From the NCBI GenBank assembly GCA_041305345.1, contig JBFYLP010000006.1, positions 310,001 through 374,000 on the forward strand: a stretch of 64,000 bases of DNA. The letters run 5' to 3'. The position numbers and the translations under genes were made by a program. Below the pieces are notes generated by a model. It was given only the letters and a program-made list of their open reading frames with translations, did no database searches and had not been told where the DNA came from. The number at the start of each line of letters is the position of its first letter. Position 1 is the first letter of the stretch. This DNA comes from JACRGC01 sp041305345. GTDB taxonomy: Archaea > Micrarchaeota > Micrarchaeia > Norongarragalinales > SBBD01. Below, piece after piece: positions 42,847 through 51,584 of this stretch.

Positions 42847-42896
42847 GGCGGAAGGCAAGCTTATTATTGCCGGAATGGAAAATCATTGTGATCATA

Positions 42897-43124
42897 ATGG
42901 GTGCAATAGGAGAGCTGGCAAGGCCGGTTAATTTGCTGCTTTTGGCTGCGATTGCAATTGTCGCATTCCAAAACGATGCGCAATGGATCGGATTGGTTCT
43001 TGGCGTGTTCGCAATGGTTTTGATGAGCACGACAGTAAATGCCGATGCGAAGAGGAAACGGGAGCACGACACCGAAATTTACGAGGAGGGGGTCGACGCC
43101 GATGTGGATGACGGCGACGATTAG
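42897..43124 (+). CDS. Small two-helix membrane protein with acidic tail
   Basis: A 75-residue protein with two helices (about residues 11-27 and 32-47) and a charged tail ending EEGVDADVDDGDD. ATG 42897 has GTGATC at about 5 nt; the frame also offers ATG 42843, which would overlap the PLD gene stop (ATGA) and add 18 residues. It is likely co-transcribed with the PLD gene. Function unknown. Confidence 0.55.
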   Translation: MGAIGELARPVNLLLLAAIAIVAFQNDAQWIGLVLGVFAMVLMSTTVNADAKRKREHDTEIYEEGVDADVDDGDD

Positions 43125-43141
43125 GATTGGGGCTGGTTCTT

Positions 43142-43609
43142 GTGAGAATAACAAAGGGCGAATTGGAAATCCGGCCTGCAAGCAGGAAGGAGCTATACAC
43201 CATAACAGTGCTCACGCGCAAATTCTTCCCCTACACCGGCTTCAACATGGAAATGATCTCGAAAAGGCTTCGGAACCGGAGCGTGCACTACCTGGTGGCG
43301 CTTTACAAGGGATATACCGCGGGGTTCATTGATTTCAAGGAGAATGCGAAGAGCATCAAGATAATGGGGCTTGCAGTCATCCCGGAATTGCAGGGGAAGG
43401 GGATTGGGAAGAAGCTGATTTTGGAGGCACTTGAATTTGCGGTAAGGAAAGGGAAGGAGGTCGTTTACCTGCTGGTTGCGATGGAGAATTCCATCGCCAT
43501 ACGGATGTATGAGGAATTCGGCTTCCGGAGGAAGGGCAAATTGGAGAGGAAGATCTGGGGGCAGGAGGTATTGTTGTTGCATAAAAAATTGAAAAAACGG
43601 AATGGCTGA
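43142..43609 (+). CDS. GNAT-family N-acetyltransferase (RimI-like)
   Basis: A 155-residue acetyltransferase: LEIRPASRKELYTI at the start, MGLAVIPELQGKGIGKKLI with the acetyl-CoA-binding Q-x-x-G-x-G loop, then VAMENSIAIRMYEEFGF. This matches RimI-type N-terminal protein acetylation in archaea, but other amine substrates are possible. GTG 43142 with GGGGCTGGT upstream is preferred over TTG 43127. It follows the small acidic-tail membrane gene by 17 nt. Confidence 0.88.
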   Translation: MRITKGELEIRPASRKELYTITVLTRKFFPYTGFNMEMISKRLRNRSVHYLVALYKGYTAGFIDFKENAKSIKIMGLAVIPELQGKGIGKKLILEALEFAVRKGKEVVYLLVAMENSIAIRMYEEFGFRRKGKLERKIWGQEVLLLHKKLKKRNG

Positions 43610-43650
43610 TTTTCGCAATAGTTTTAAACCATAAGTCATATGTGTTTGTA

Positions 43651-43905
43651 ATGGGCTGGATAGAAAACACCGTGCAGAACCTTTTGAGGGATTTGAGCTC
43701 CAGCATCCGGAAGTTCACCGCCTTCGTATTCGTTGTTTTCGCATTGGGCGTAATTGCGGGCGCGCACGCATTTAGCAGGGGGGATGCGTTCCTTCTTCAA
43801 CTCGCATACACGGTGCCGCTGCTGCTTGCGCTTGGGTCGTATTACTTCACGGAGGTCGCAATCGCATTCTTCATATTGTTCCTCGTAGTGCTTGTATTCC
43901 TGTGA
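43651..43905 (+). CDS. Small membrane protein (two to three helices)
   Basis: An 84-residue protein: an amphipathic start (MGWIENTVQNLLRDLSSSIRK), then helices near 23-40, 49-62 and 66-84. TTTTAAAC lies about 25 nt before ATG 43651, favouring a leaderless transcript over GTG 43642. It begins a run of membrane or surface genes continuing to 45353. No family is recognised. Confidence 0.6.
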   Translation: MGWIENTVQNLLRDLSSSIRKFTAFVFVVFALGVIAGAHAFSRGDAFLLQLAYTVPLLLALGSYYFTEVAIAFFILFLVVLVFL

Positions 43906-43911
43906 TTGATT

Positions 43912-44139
43912 ATGCGCGGAGAGAATGACAACATGGCAGTGATCGTCGTTTTAATTATGGCGGTCCTGGGAATTGCGCTGATACTGTTTGCACTGATGAA
44001 TGGGCCGGGGCCCGAGCAAAAGCCTTCCCCGGTGCCGACGATCCAACCGACCAGTAAGCCCACCTACGGCCCGACTGCGATAATCGCGACAGTTGCAGTC
44101 GGGGATGACGATAATCCGCCGCCCCTTCCGCCGGGTTGA
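43912..44139 (+). CDS. Short surface protein with RG-NDN type N-terminal anchor
   Basis: A 75-residue protein: MRGENDNMAVIVVLIMAVLG, a hydrophobic helix to about residue 30, then a Pro/Thr/Ser-rich stalk and an acidic, proline-rich end. The N-terminal 30 residues closely resemble those of the next gene (RGQNDNFAPFLVLLMAV...), so both carry the same anchor. The stop overlaps the next start (TGATG). A stalk or linker on the cell surface is likely. Confidence 0.6.
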   Translation: MRGENDNMAVIVVLIMAVLGIALILFALMNGPGPEQKPSPVPTIQPTSKPTYGPTAIIATVAVGDDDNPPPLPPG

Positions 44140-45353
44140 TGCAAATGCTAAGGGGACAGAACGACAATTTCGCGCCTTTTCTTGTGTTGCTGATGGCAGT
44201 TACCGGAATACTACTGATTGCATATGCGGTAATCAGTACACCAAAAATGGAGACGCCTCCGAAGGATTATTGGCCAACACCCACCCCATACGTAAACTAC
44301 CCCAGGCAATATCCATCCGTATGGCCTTCCTACCAAGCACCCCAGCAAACCGGCATTATTGATCTGGTGAGGGGCGTGATGGAAAAAAATAAGGGGACTT
44401 CTGTGTCCCGGAGCAATGCATTCGGCCATGGCTTTGAAGGGAATTGCCACCATTACACGATTTTCGGATCAAATACAACTTCATCAATGCCCGAATACAT
44501 GTCTGCAGGATACAGCGATTGTGATGAAAGGCTCAATGGAAGGTCGATTGAAGATGTGGTTAACGAAGGCATGCTTCTTGCGCCAACGAATTTGGAGTCC
44601 CGAAAATACATCGTATTGAACGGAAGGAAGGCCTTATTTTCACGGAATGTAGGCGGTTCGGAGCCGCCCGTAATCCAAACGTACAGCATGTTATGCGGAA
44701 AATATACGGTATTGATAAGCTGGTCGGGATATGAGAGCGGCACTGTTCTCGATAAGAACGCATATGCTGCAGCATTTGATATGGCGAAGGCTTGCGACCA
44801 ATATGAGAAAGATACGGGATTCGTAAAATCAGTCATTTATAACTATGGGACCGGCATCGAACCCGCAAGCAAATATTTCTCGCTATCGAAGGCGGAAATC
44901 GCCTCAAAGATGGCCCAACTGGGCAGCAAGCATATTGGCAACCTGAAAAGCGATTTTCCGCGGGGATTGAGGACGTTGATGAACAGCTGCGACAGATTGC
45001 ACGCATATGGTTGGCCTGGCGATGCCGAAGGACAGGGGGCAGCGAATATATTCGTTTATGGATGCACAAAGAGCAGGCACAACATCTCCCTCGAAGATTT
45101 TTATTGGGACAGCATCGGCAACCTTCAGATGGCGGGGGATTACAATAAAACTGTGAACGGGAAGCAAGTGATCGTTCCGCAAAATTGGGGGAAGGGATTT
45201 GCGGGATATTATTTCAAATGCGCGGACTATATCATAATCATTGAGCACTATGCAACTGTCAAACAAGCCAGCGAGGGAAATCTCGGCCTGCTAGTTGATG
45301 AGGCGGTATCCAGTTGCAAGACATGGGAAAAAGAAAGGAGAATAAATCCCTAA
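44139..45353 (+). CDS. Membrane-anchored extracytoplasmic protein of unknown function
   Basis: A 404-residue protein. An RGQNDN start and hydrophobic helix (to about residue 33) are followed by a Pro/Tyr-rich linker (PTPTPYVNYPRQYPS) and a large outer domain with about eight cysteines that could form disulfides. Two related halves may be present: each has a Tyr/Cys-rich segment ending near an ACDQYEKDTG or SCKTWEKERR helix. No enzyme motif is recognised. It is translationally coupled to the preceding gene, which shares its anchor. Confidence 0.65.
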   Translation: MQMLRGQNDNFAPFLVLLMAVTGILLIAYAVISTPKMETPPKDYWPTPTPYVNYPRQYPSVWPSYQAPQQTGIIDLVRGVMEKNKGTSVSRSNAFGHGFEGNCHHYTIFGSNTTSSMPEYMSAGYSDCDERLNGRSIEDVVNEGMLLAPTNLESRKYIVLNGRKALFSRNVGGSEPPVIQTYSMLCGKYTVLISWSGYESGTVLDKNAYAAAFDMAKACDQYEKDTGFVKSVIYNYGTGIEPASKYFSLSKAEIASKMAQLGSKHIGNLKSDFPRGLRTLMNSCDRLHAYGWPGDAEGQGAANIFVYGCTKSRHNISLEDFYWDSIGNLQMAGDYNKTVNGKQVIVPQNWGKGFAGYYFKCADYIIIIEHYATVKQASEGNLGLLVDEAVSSCKTWEKERRINP

Positions 45354-46369
45354 AGCACCGTGAACAAATCCACCAGCCGGTTCGAGTAGCCCCATTCGTT
45401 GTCGTACCAGGAGAGCACCTTGACCAAATCGCCCTTGATGCTCTCTGGCTTCTTGATCACGTTCGTGAGCTGGCCATCCACGATGCTCGAAGCGGGGTTG
45501 CCGATGATGTCGGAGGAGACGAGGGGCTCCATTGAGAACTCCAGTATTCCCTTCAGCTCGTTTTGCGCCGCATCCCTTAGCATCGCATTGATTTCCTCGG
45601 CAGAGGTTTCGCGCTCCACAACGCAGGTTAGGTCGTTGATCGAGCCGTCGGGAACGGGAACGCGTAGTGAGATGCCATCGAGCTTTCCTTTCAATGAGGG
45701 AATGACTTCGCCAATTGCCTTCGCGGCACCCGTGGTGGTGGGTATGGTAGATAATGCAGCCGCTCTCGCTCTGCGCAGGTCCTTGTGCGGAAGGTCGAGG
45801 ATGCGCTGATCATTGGTGTATGCGTGCACGGTAACCATGAAACCGCTCTTGATCTTGAAATTATCCTCGAGCACTTTTGCAACAGGCGCAAGGCAATTCG
45901 TGGTGCAGGAAGCCATTGAGATCAGGTTGTGTTTTGAAGGATCATAAATTCCCATGTTCACGCCGGGAACAAGGGTGACATCTGGGTTCTTTGCAGGCGC
46001 GGAGATTAGCACCTTCCTAGCACCGTTCTGCAGGTGCTGTGTTGCCTGCTCCCTGTCGGTATAGACGCCGGAGCTTTCGAGGACGTAATCAACGCCCATT
46101 TCGGACCATTTGAGGTTCTGGAGGGTCTTTTCGGCGAAAATCTTTATCTCGTTTCCATTCACAACGATGCTTTTTTCCCGCGCTTCTACCGAGGCATCCA
46201 ATTTTCCGTGAACCGAATCATATTTGAGGAGGTGCGCATTGGTCTTCGCATCGGCGAGGTCGTTTATTGCTACGATGTCAAAACCGTTCATGAACTTGTT
46301 GTTCCTGAGAGCCGCCCGCAGGAAGAGCCTGCCGATCCTTCCAAAGCCGTTTATTGCAAGAGTCTTCAT
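45350..46369 (-). CDS. gap: Glyceraldehyde-3-phosphate dehydrogenase, bacterial/eukaryotic class I type
   Basis: A 339-residue class I GAPDH: TLAINGFGRIGRLFLR (NAD binding), the catalytic Cys155 in MASCTTNCLAP, His182 in TVHAYTNDQ, and SWYDNEWGYSNR at the C-terminus. It oxidises glyceraldehyde 3-phosphate with NAD(P) and phosphate. Most archaea use the distinct class II enzyme, so this copy probably came by transfer from bacteria, as known for haloarchaea and some DPANN. It is convergent with the surface-protein gene, overlapping its end by 4 nt. Confidence 0.94.
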   Translation of the reverse strand: MKTLAINGFGRIGRLFLRAALRNNKFMNGFDIVAINDLADAKTNAHLLKYDSVHGKLDASVEAREKSIVVNGNEIKIFAEKTLQNLKWSEMGVDYVLESSGVYTDREQATQHLQNGARKVLISAPAKNPDVTLVPGVNMGIYDPSKHNLISMASCTTNCLAPVAKVLEDNFKIKSGFMVTVHAYTNDQRILDLPHKDLRRARAAALSTIPTTTGAAKAIGEVIPSLKGKLDGISLRVPVPDGSINDLTCVVERETSAEEINAMLRDAAQNELKGILEFSMEPLVSSDIIGNPASSIVDGQLTNVIKKPESIKGDLVKVLSWYDNEWGYSNRLVDLFTVL

Positions 46370-46486
46370 TTAAACACCCGGCTTGATTAATCAGGGAAAC
46401 TTAAAAAATGGCAGGGAAAACATGAAGGGAGGAGGGGCCGTTTGGGAACCAAATGTTTTTTAGAAGCACAATCCATTTACCTAGGT

Positions 46487-46597
46487 ATGCTGCCGATACT
46501 GATCGATTATGATGTAGGGAACGTTGTCGTGCTGATGCTAATCGCCCTGCTTGTTGTAAAATACCTGCAGGAGAAGGGATATGTGCCCTACCTTTGA
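46487..46597 (+). CDS. 36-residue single-pass membrane peptide
   Basis: A short frame: MLPILIDYDVGNVVV, a hydrophobic stretch (MLIALLVV) and KYLQEKGYVPYL. One helix spans about residues 10-24. A T-rich TTTTTTAG lies about 30 nt upstream, fitting a leaderless start. It fills the gap between two minus-strand genes with no competing frame. Unknown function. Confidence 0.45.
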   Translation: MLPILIDYDVGNVVVLMLIALLVVKYLQEKGYVPYL

Positions 46598-46603
46598 GGA
46601 AAG

Positions 46604-47467
46604 TTAGCAGGTGACGAGGAAATCCATCGCATTCGTGATGAGCGATTTTGAATTGCCCTCCTCCAGGGGGAAGGCTATGTATGCGACCGGAGCTGCGAAG
46701 CGGTTGGCGATTATTGCCGCGCACGGCTTTTGCTGCGTGCAGCTGGGAGTCCCGTAGTAGTATGCAAGCACCGAGGAGCTTGGCGAATTGGGGTTCACGA
46801 GGCCCGCTTGGATCGCGGAAATTGTAAACTCGGGCTTTAGCCCCTTCGTGATTGGATGGTCCTTTGAAATTATCCGAAGCGTGAGGTTGTCACCTTCCTC
46901 AAGACGCTGGTAATTGACCTGAAGAAGGGAGGAGATCGTATCGCCAAAGCCATTTGTATTATTGATGCGCCTAACAACTGCCTCATAGTAGCCAGGGCTT
47001 GAGGTGTTGCGGTAAAGCGCATCATCCAGGTCCCTTGGGGATAGGTAATGCTCCGTGCCCGAATCGCCAAGCCAAAGCACGCTTCCTCCGGATGATGCAT
47101 AGTCGCGGATGGCATTCACTTGTATTGGGGTGATCCGTTTTGCACCCTCCACGATGACAAGCTCGTAATTCTTGAGCACGCCGGCGCTTAGCGCCTCCAT
47201 CGGTATGGTTTCGGGGTAGGTGTTGAATCTTTCGCGGGTTATTTGCCTCCTGAGCTCAAGCGGGTCGCCGATGCCGCCCTCGCCTTCGATTATGGCGATT
47301 CGCGAACGGCCGGCAACCGAGCAATAGACGGAGCACCAGTCGCCTGGAACCTGCGAGCAGTGGACCCATTTGAATTTCGTGACAACGAAAAGGAGGATGA
47401 AAACCAGCACAGCGAGCACGATTATGTGTGGTATCTCCTTTTTCAAATCGTCCATCGGTGTTGTCAT
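46604..47467 (-). CDS. Membrane-anchored glutamine-amidotransferase-fold protein (ThuA/DUF4350-like)
   Basis: A 287-residue protein. One helix near residues 13-30 is followed by an outer alpha/beta domain with the fold pattern of class I amidotransferase-like proteins: RIAIIEGEGG, YELVIVEGAKR, GGSVLWLGDSGTEHY and DHPITKGL. The usual nucleophilic Cys is not obvious, so a carbohydrate-binding or structural role like ThuA/DUF4350 proteins is more likely. Cysteines after the helix (HCSQVPGDWCSVYC) may form a disulfide or lipid site. The start is ATG 47467 or 47455. Confidence 0.6.
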   Translation of the reverse strand: MTTPMDDLKKEIPHIIVLAVLVFILLFVVTKFKWVHCSQVPGDWCSVYCSVAGRSRIAIIEGEGGIGDPLELRRQITRERFNTYPETIPMEALSAGVLKNYELVIVEGAKRITPIQVNAIRDYASSGGSVLWLGDSGTEHYLSPRDLDDALYRNTSSPGYYEAVVRRINNTNGFGDTISSLLQVNYQRLEEGDNLTLRIISKDHPITKGLKPEFTISAIQAGLVNPNSPSSSVLAYYYGTPSCTQQKPCAAIIANRFAAPVAYIAFPLEEGNSKSLITNAMDFLVTC

Positions 47468-47621
47468 GGGATCACGGGAGCATCAATCAAGCCGCCCAGG
47501 TCAATTGGGGGGCGGAACTTGTTTACAAGCGATCCTCCAAAGAGGCATCGCGTTCAACCTAACAATTTTAAACTGTTACAATCTATTTAAAGGTTATATT
47601 GAGTCGGATTGGGGGATTATA

Positions 47622-47783
47622 ATGAGTGACGATAAGAGGATCAGCACGCCAAGCAGCTCCACTGGGATCATAAGGTTCTATGACATAAAGAGCTCGAACA
47701 TCCAAATTGAGCCCCAGCTGGTGATCGCAGCGGTCGTCGTGTCGCTTGCATTGATACTGATCGTGCAGAAAATTGGCTACTGA
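47622..47783 (+). CDS. secG: Preprotein translocase Sec61-beta subunit
   Basis: A 53-residue protein with the archaeal Sec61-beta pattern: a Ser/Thr-rich N-terminus (MSDDKRISTPSSSTGIIRFYD), a short amphipathic link, and one C-terminal transmembrane helix (LVIAAVVVSLALILIV). It joins SecY and SecE in the protein-conducting channel. CTATTTAAAGG upstream is a likely TATA region. Its stop overlaps an in-frame ATG of the thioredoxin gene (TGATG). Confidence 0.85.
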   Translation: MSDDKRISTPSSSTGIIRFYDIKSSNIQIEPQLVIAAVVVSLALILIVQKIGY

Positions 47784-47803
47784 TGCTTGAGGTGCAAAGA
47801 GTT

Positions 47804-48124
47804 ATGGCAGTCGTACACGCAACAAAGGATAATTTCGAGAAGGAAGTGCTAAAGAGCAAGGAACCGGTGATCGTTGATTTCTGGGCATCGTGGTGCGGGC
47901 CTTGCAGGATGATGGCCCCCCGCTTCGAGGAGGCGAGCAATGAGATGAATGGCGTTAAGTTCGTCAAGCTCAGCACCGAGGAGGCGCCGGAGATCGCCCA
48001 GCAGTACGAAGTGATGAGCATTCCCACGTTGATGCTCTTTAAAAACGGGAAGGAGGCGGATAGGATGGTTGGCGCGCTTCCGAAGGAATACCTAGTTGCG
48101 TGGCTTAAGAAGAAAGTGGAGTAG
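47804..48124 (+). CDS. trxA: Thioredoxin
   Basis: A 106-residue thioredoxin with the active-site WASWCGPCRMM, cis-proline loop (SIPTLMLFKNG) and the family VIVDFWA strand. It reduces protein disulfides in the cytoplasm. ATG 47804 has GAGGTG 9 nt upstream; an earlier ATG 47783 overlapping the Sec61-beta stop would add seven residues. It is co-transcribed with secG. A thioredoxin reductase is not in the window. Confidence 0.93.
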   Translation: MAVVHATKDNFEKEVLKSKEPVIVDFWASWCGPCRMMAPRFEEASNEMNGVKFVKLSTEEAPEIAQQYEVMSIPTLMLFKNGKEADRMVGALPKEYLVAWLKKKVE

Positions 48125-48184
48125 TAGGCGAAGGGTTCCGCCTTGAAACGCCACACTTGTTTTTCTTGATTTCTTGAAGGCAGA

Positions 48185-49294
48185 TCATTTCTTGCCATGC
48201 ATCGCCTTGCGGACCCGTTCCTTGGCGATCTCAAGTGCTGCTTCCCTTGCGGTCAATTTCTTTTCCTTCGCGAGCTTGAGCACAAGGCCGGTGTTCTTCC
48301 TTATCTTTTCCTCGACGATCTTGAACATCTGCTCGGGGGTGCCGTTTATCGTCTCCACGTAGGAGCTGATGACCCCGCCCGCATTTGCAACGAAATCGGG
48401 AATCATCCTTATGCCTTTTTTCTCAAGCTCCATCTCGACGCGTTCTGGAATTGGTATGTTTGCAGCCTGCACGATGAGCTTTGCCCTAACCGAATTCTTG
48501 TTGGAATCATTGATCACATCGGGGCGCGCGCCTGGGATGAGAACATCGACAGGCAGCCCGAAGAGCTCGCCTGCCGATAGCACTTTTCCTGGCTTGTAAT
48601 TCACGACCGACCCCGTTTTCTGCTTGGTTTTTTCGAGGACGGCTATGTCGAGGCCCATCTCATTGTAAATGACGCCCTTGGAGTCGGAAACCGCAACGAT
48701 TTTTACGTCCTTCTCAGCAAGGAAGCGGGCGGTGAAGACGCCGACGTTGCCAAAGCCCTCGATTGCAACAGATGCCTTCTTCGGCTCGAGGCCGTAGAAT
48801 TCAAGGCCAACCAGCGTGGACTTTGCAACCCCAAAGCCCGTGCTGCCAAGCTCGTGCGGAAGGCCGCCCATTGACGCGGGTTTTCCGGTTGCGGCCTTGC
48901 TTGTCCCAACTGCTTCAGCAAATGCCTTCATCTCCAATTCGGTGGTATTCATGTCGGGGCCTGCGATGTATTTTCCAGGTATCAGCGGACGGAGCTTCTC
49001 GCCAAAGGCCTTCATATGCGCCAGCTTGTCGATTTTCCTTGGGTCTGCGCGGATCCCGGCCTTTGCGCCGCCAAAGGGGATTTCCGCAAGCGCGTTCTTC
49101 CAGGTCATTGCACGCGCAAGCCTATAAACTTCCTGCACGGAAACATCGGGAACCAGCCGGATGCCGCCCTTCCCGGGGCCCCTTGCGGTGTTGTCGATCA
49201 CGAGAACGCCTTCCATCCCGGTCTTGGGATCGTACACGTTGACAACATACTCTGGCCCGAATTCGTCCGAAATGATTTTTTCCGAAGATAGCAT
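48185..49294 (-). CDS. gdhA: Glutamate dehydrogenase
   Basis: A 369-residue Glu/Leu/Phe/Val dehydrogenase, slightly short for hexameric GDH. It has GGIRLVPDVS, the catalytic lysine region FGGAKAGI, AGPDMNTTE, and the dinucleotide fold IEGFGNVG. It interconverts glutamate and 2-oxoglutarate plus ammonia. ATG 49294 is preferred over 49321: GGGGTG precedes it and a TTTAAAT box lies about 50 nt upstream. It is convergent with thioredoxin. Confidence 0.92.
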   Translation of the reverse strand: MLSSEKIISDEFGPEYVVNVYDPKTGMEGVLVIDNTARGPGKGGIRLVPDVSVQEVYRLARAMTWKNALAEIPFGGAKAGIRADPRKIDKLAHMKAFGEKLRPLIPGKYIAGPDMNTTELEMKAFAEAVGTSKAATGKPASMGGLPHELGSTGFGVAKSTLVGLEFYGLEPKKASVAIEGFGNVGVFTARFLAEKDVKIVAVSDSKGVIYNEMGLDIAVLEKTKQKTGSVVNYKPGKVLSAGELFGLPVDVLIPGARPDVINDSNKNSVRAKLIVQAANIPIPERVEMELEKKGIRMIPDFVANAGGVISSYVETINGTPEQMFKIVEEKIRKNTGLVLKLAKEKKLTAREAALEIAKERVRKAMHGKK

Positions 49295-49444
49295 TTGGAT
49301 GCACCCCTGAAATGGATGCAAAACATTGCACGGATTGATTTAAATAATTGCTGATTGCGATCCGTGGAAAAAAATGGCCGTAGAAGTATGAAAGAATACT
49401 TTAGGCATAAAAGCGGATCCGATTGGGAGTTCGATGCCAAAGGC

Positions 49445-50566
49445 TCAAAGTACCTTCCTGCACGCCCGTTGCGCCTTTGCGAAATTGCGAGGGTCAGTTG
49501 CGACTGTCAGGCCCGATGCCTTGCGAAGCGATGCGACGGCATTTGAAATCAGCGAGGAGGTAGAGAATTCAGCTTCCCTTCCGTCCTCGCGAAGTATTTT
49601 CATTCTGATGCCACCCATAGGCTGCCTTGGGGTGCAGATGACGAACTCATCGCTTTCCAGAACCGAAAGCAGCGAGGCCTCGAGCTCCTTTGCAACCTTC
49701 ATCTCGCTTCGTTCGGGGAGGTCGGGTTTTTCGAACGCGTTCTTGAAGAGCAAGCGATTGCGGAGCCTTCCAATAAGGGGCTCTTCTTTCAGGGTCAGGA
49801 GCAATTCGGAATCAGTACCGTCCACAATATCAAGGATGCCAATCCTTCCCGCATCAAGGGCTATGCGCAATGCCTTGCCTAGCATCTCGGTTGCGATGCG
49901 GACCGCGTGGTGGTTGTAAACCGCATTGAACATCAAGTAGCGCGAAACAAGGAGGGATTCCGCTGCAAGCAGCCCGCGTTCCTCTATGAAGAGGTCGCCC
50001 TTCCCGAATGCGAGCGAAAGGAGGAGCCTTTCCGCATCAATTAGGGAATAGCCAACGCCCGTGAAATATGCATCCCTAAGGAGGTAATCCATCCTGTCGG
50101 TTCCGACCTCGGATGAAATGATCTTGTACTTGTTGCTTTTATGCATCCTAAGCAGGTCGCGGCCGGAGATGCCCGCTGCCTCCAATGCCGATGCGATGCT
50201 GCCCCCAAGGATTTTTTCCTCGCCGAGCTGCTCGTGCGTCTTCCCCAAGCGCTCGAAAATCAGGTTTTCTGGAAGGTGGGAGAAGGCAAAATGGCCAACG
50301 TCGTGGAGCAACGCGGATAGGGCAAGCAATTGCCTCTCGGACTTTTCAGGAAAAAGCCTATCCGCAAGTGTTTTTGTCAGGTGGAAGGTGCCAAGGGAGT
50401 GCTCGAACCTGGTGTGCAGCGCCGAAGGGTATACGAGATATGCAAGGGAGAGCTGCCGAACGTTCCTGAGGCGCTGCATCTCGGGCGTGTCCAGGATGGA
50501 AAGCTCAAGCGGATTCAGCTCTATGTTGTTGTGGATCGCATCCCGAATGATCTTGTTTTTCCCCAT
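49445..50566 (-). CDS. HD-domain phosphohydrolase (dGTPase/SAMHD1-like)
   Basis: A 373-residue HD-superfamily protein: DTPEMQRLRNVRQLSLAY, the first His in HTRFEHSLG, HDVGHFAFSHLPE with the HD pair, and DRMDYLLRDAYFTG for the last Asp. These blocks match dNTP triphosphohydrolase/SAMHD1-like enzymes that bind metal and cleave nucleotides. The start is ATG 50566 (upstream in-frame 50590). Followed closely upstream by two small genes on the same strand. Confidence 0.88.
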   Translation of the reverse strand: MGKNKIIRDAIHNNIELNPLELSILDTPEMQRLRNVRQLSLAYLVYPSALHTRFEHSLGTFHLTKTLADRLFPEKSERQLLALSALLHDVGHFAFSHLPENLIFERLGKTHEQLGEEKILGGSIASALEAAGISGRDLLRMHKSNKYKIISSEVGTDRMDYLLRDAYFTGVGYSLIDAERLLLSLAFGKGDLFIEERGLLAAESLLVSRYLMFNAVYNHHAVRIATEMLGKALRIALDAGRIGILDIVDGTDSELLLTLKEEPLIGRLRNRLLFKNAFEKPDLPERSEMKVAKELEASLLSVLESDEFVICTPRQPMGGIRMKILREDGREAEFSTSSLISNAVASLRKASGLTVATDPRNFAKAQRACRKVL

Positions 50567-50606
50567 CCGAATCACTTGGCAATTTTGCATACATCAATCC
50601 ATCCAA

Positions 50607-50885
50607 TCATTTTAACAATATCGCCTGCTCCCTTGCAAGGCTCGAGGCGACCACGTCCTCGGATTTCCCCCACTCAATTATGATTTTGGAATCGACGCCC
50701 TTCAATTTGAGCTGTGACTGCACGCCTTCGGCCTCCCTTAGAAGCTTCCTTAGGTGCGACTCGAATTCGGATGCGAGGGTTTCCCTTTCCAGGGGGACGA
50801 GGAATGTAAGTGCGTCATCGGGGGTGAGCGCACCTAGCAGCGAGTGGTCAAGGCCGTTTGCATTCAGCACGACTAGGTAGTTCAT
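50607..50885 (-). CDS. Small alpha/beta protein of unknown function
   Basis: A 92-residue protein beginning MNYLVVLNANGLDHS, with a helical middle (RETLASEFESHLRKLLREAEG) and a strand-rich end (SKIIIEWGKSEDVVASS). Shape and length suggest a half Rossmann or Usp-like unit, but no motif is decisive. It lies between the HD phosphohydrolase and the AbrB/HTH gene, all on one strand with short gaps. Confidence 0.55.
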   Translation of the reverse strand: MNYLVVLNANGLDHSLLGALTPDDALTFLVPLERETLASEFESHLRKLLREAEGVQSQLKLKGVDSKIIIEWGKSEDVVASSLAREQAILLK

Positions 50886-50895
50886 TTAAACAGCC

Positions 50896-51465
50896 TCATC
50901 TTATCGCTTTGAACACGCCCCTGCGTTTCTCAATTAACTCCCCTTGTTCCTTTAGGAGCATAAGGCAAGCAAGGCAGCCCGATTCGTCCATTTGCAGCTG
51001 GAGCGCAATGTCCCTCAGCGCAAGCTCCCTGCTCCCAAGCGCCTTCATTATTTTGTAAGCGTGCTGCTTGAAATATGCGCCGGAAACCACGTAGAACTTC
51101 TTATCGAAGCCCCGGATGCCCATTATCTCATTCGCCTTGATCTCCTTCTCGAAAAGCTTGGAGATGCGGCGCGCGTCATCCTCTGAAATGATGACTGCAA
51201 ATCCCCTTTGGGAAATCGCCTTTTCCGGAGCGATTTCGGCGTCCTTCTCAGGTGCCTTGTGCTCGGGCTTCCCCCCGCTTTTAAGCAGCTCGGCATACAC
51301 GCTTTTCCTTGCCTGCTCCTCAAGGTTCTTCCTGCTGATGAGGACGAAGGTGCACTTCTCCAGCTCGAAGAACTCGTAATCGTCCTGCTCGTTCGCTTCA
51401 GAGCTCTTCCTTAGCTTCTCCGGAAGCACTATCGCCAAAGAGTCGCCGTGCTTGAAGAATCGCAT
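50896..51465 (-). CDS. AbrB-like domain plus C-terminal winged-helix protein
   Basis: A 189-residue protein. The first 50 residues (MRFFKHGDSLAIVLPEKLRK) match SpoVT/AbrB swapped-hairpin DNA-binding domains. A charged linker rich in Lys/Glu/Pro follows. The C-terminal half has a helix pattern LRDIALQLQMDESGCLACLMLLKEQGEL typical of a winged helix. Two DNA-binding modules in one chain suggest a transcription regulator. It is first in the set with the 50607 gene and the HD phosphohydrolase. Confidence 0.65.
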   Translation of the reverse strand: MRFFKHGDSLAIVLPEKLRKSSEANEQDDYEFFELEKCTFVLISRKNLEEQARKSVYAELLKSGGKPEHKAPEKDAEIAPEKAISQRGFAVIISEDDARRISKLFEKEIKANEIMGIRGFDKKFYVVSGAYFKQHAYKIMKALGSRELALRDIALQLQMDESGCLACLMLLKEQGELIEKRRGVFKAIR

Positions 51466-51584
51466 ATCCTAAGGATGCGCATCGCAGGTTTTAAACGATT
51501 TTGGCGCGTGGTTTCCGATGCTGGCGGGTTGATTGGCTGCATTTCAGCAGCAGAGGAAGCCGGTGGGCAGCTGTTGGAAGGTTT

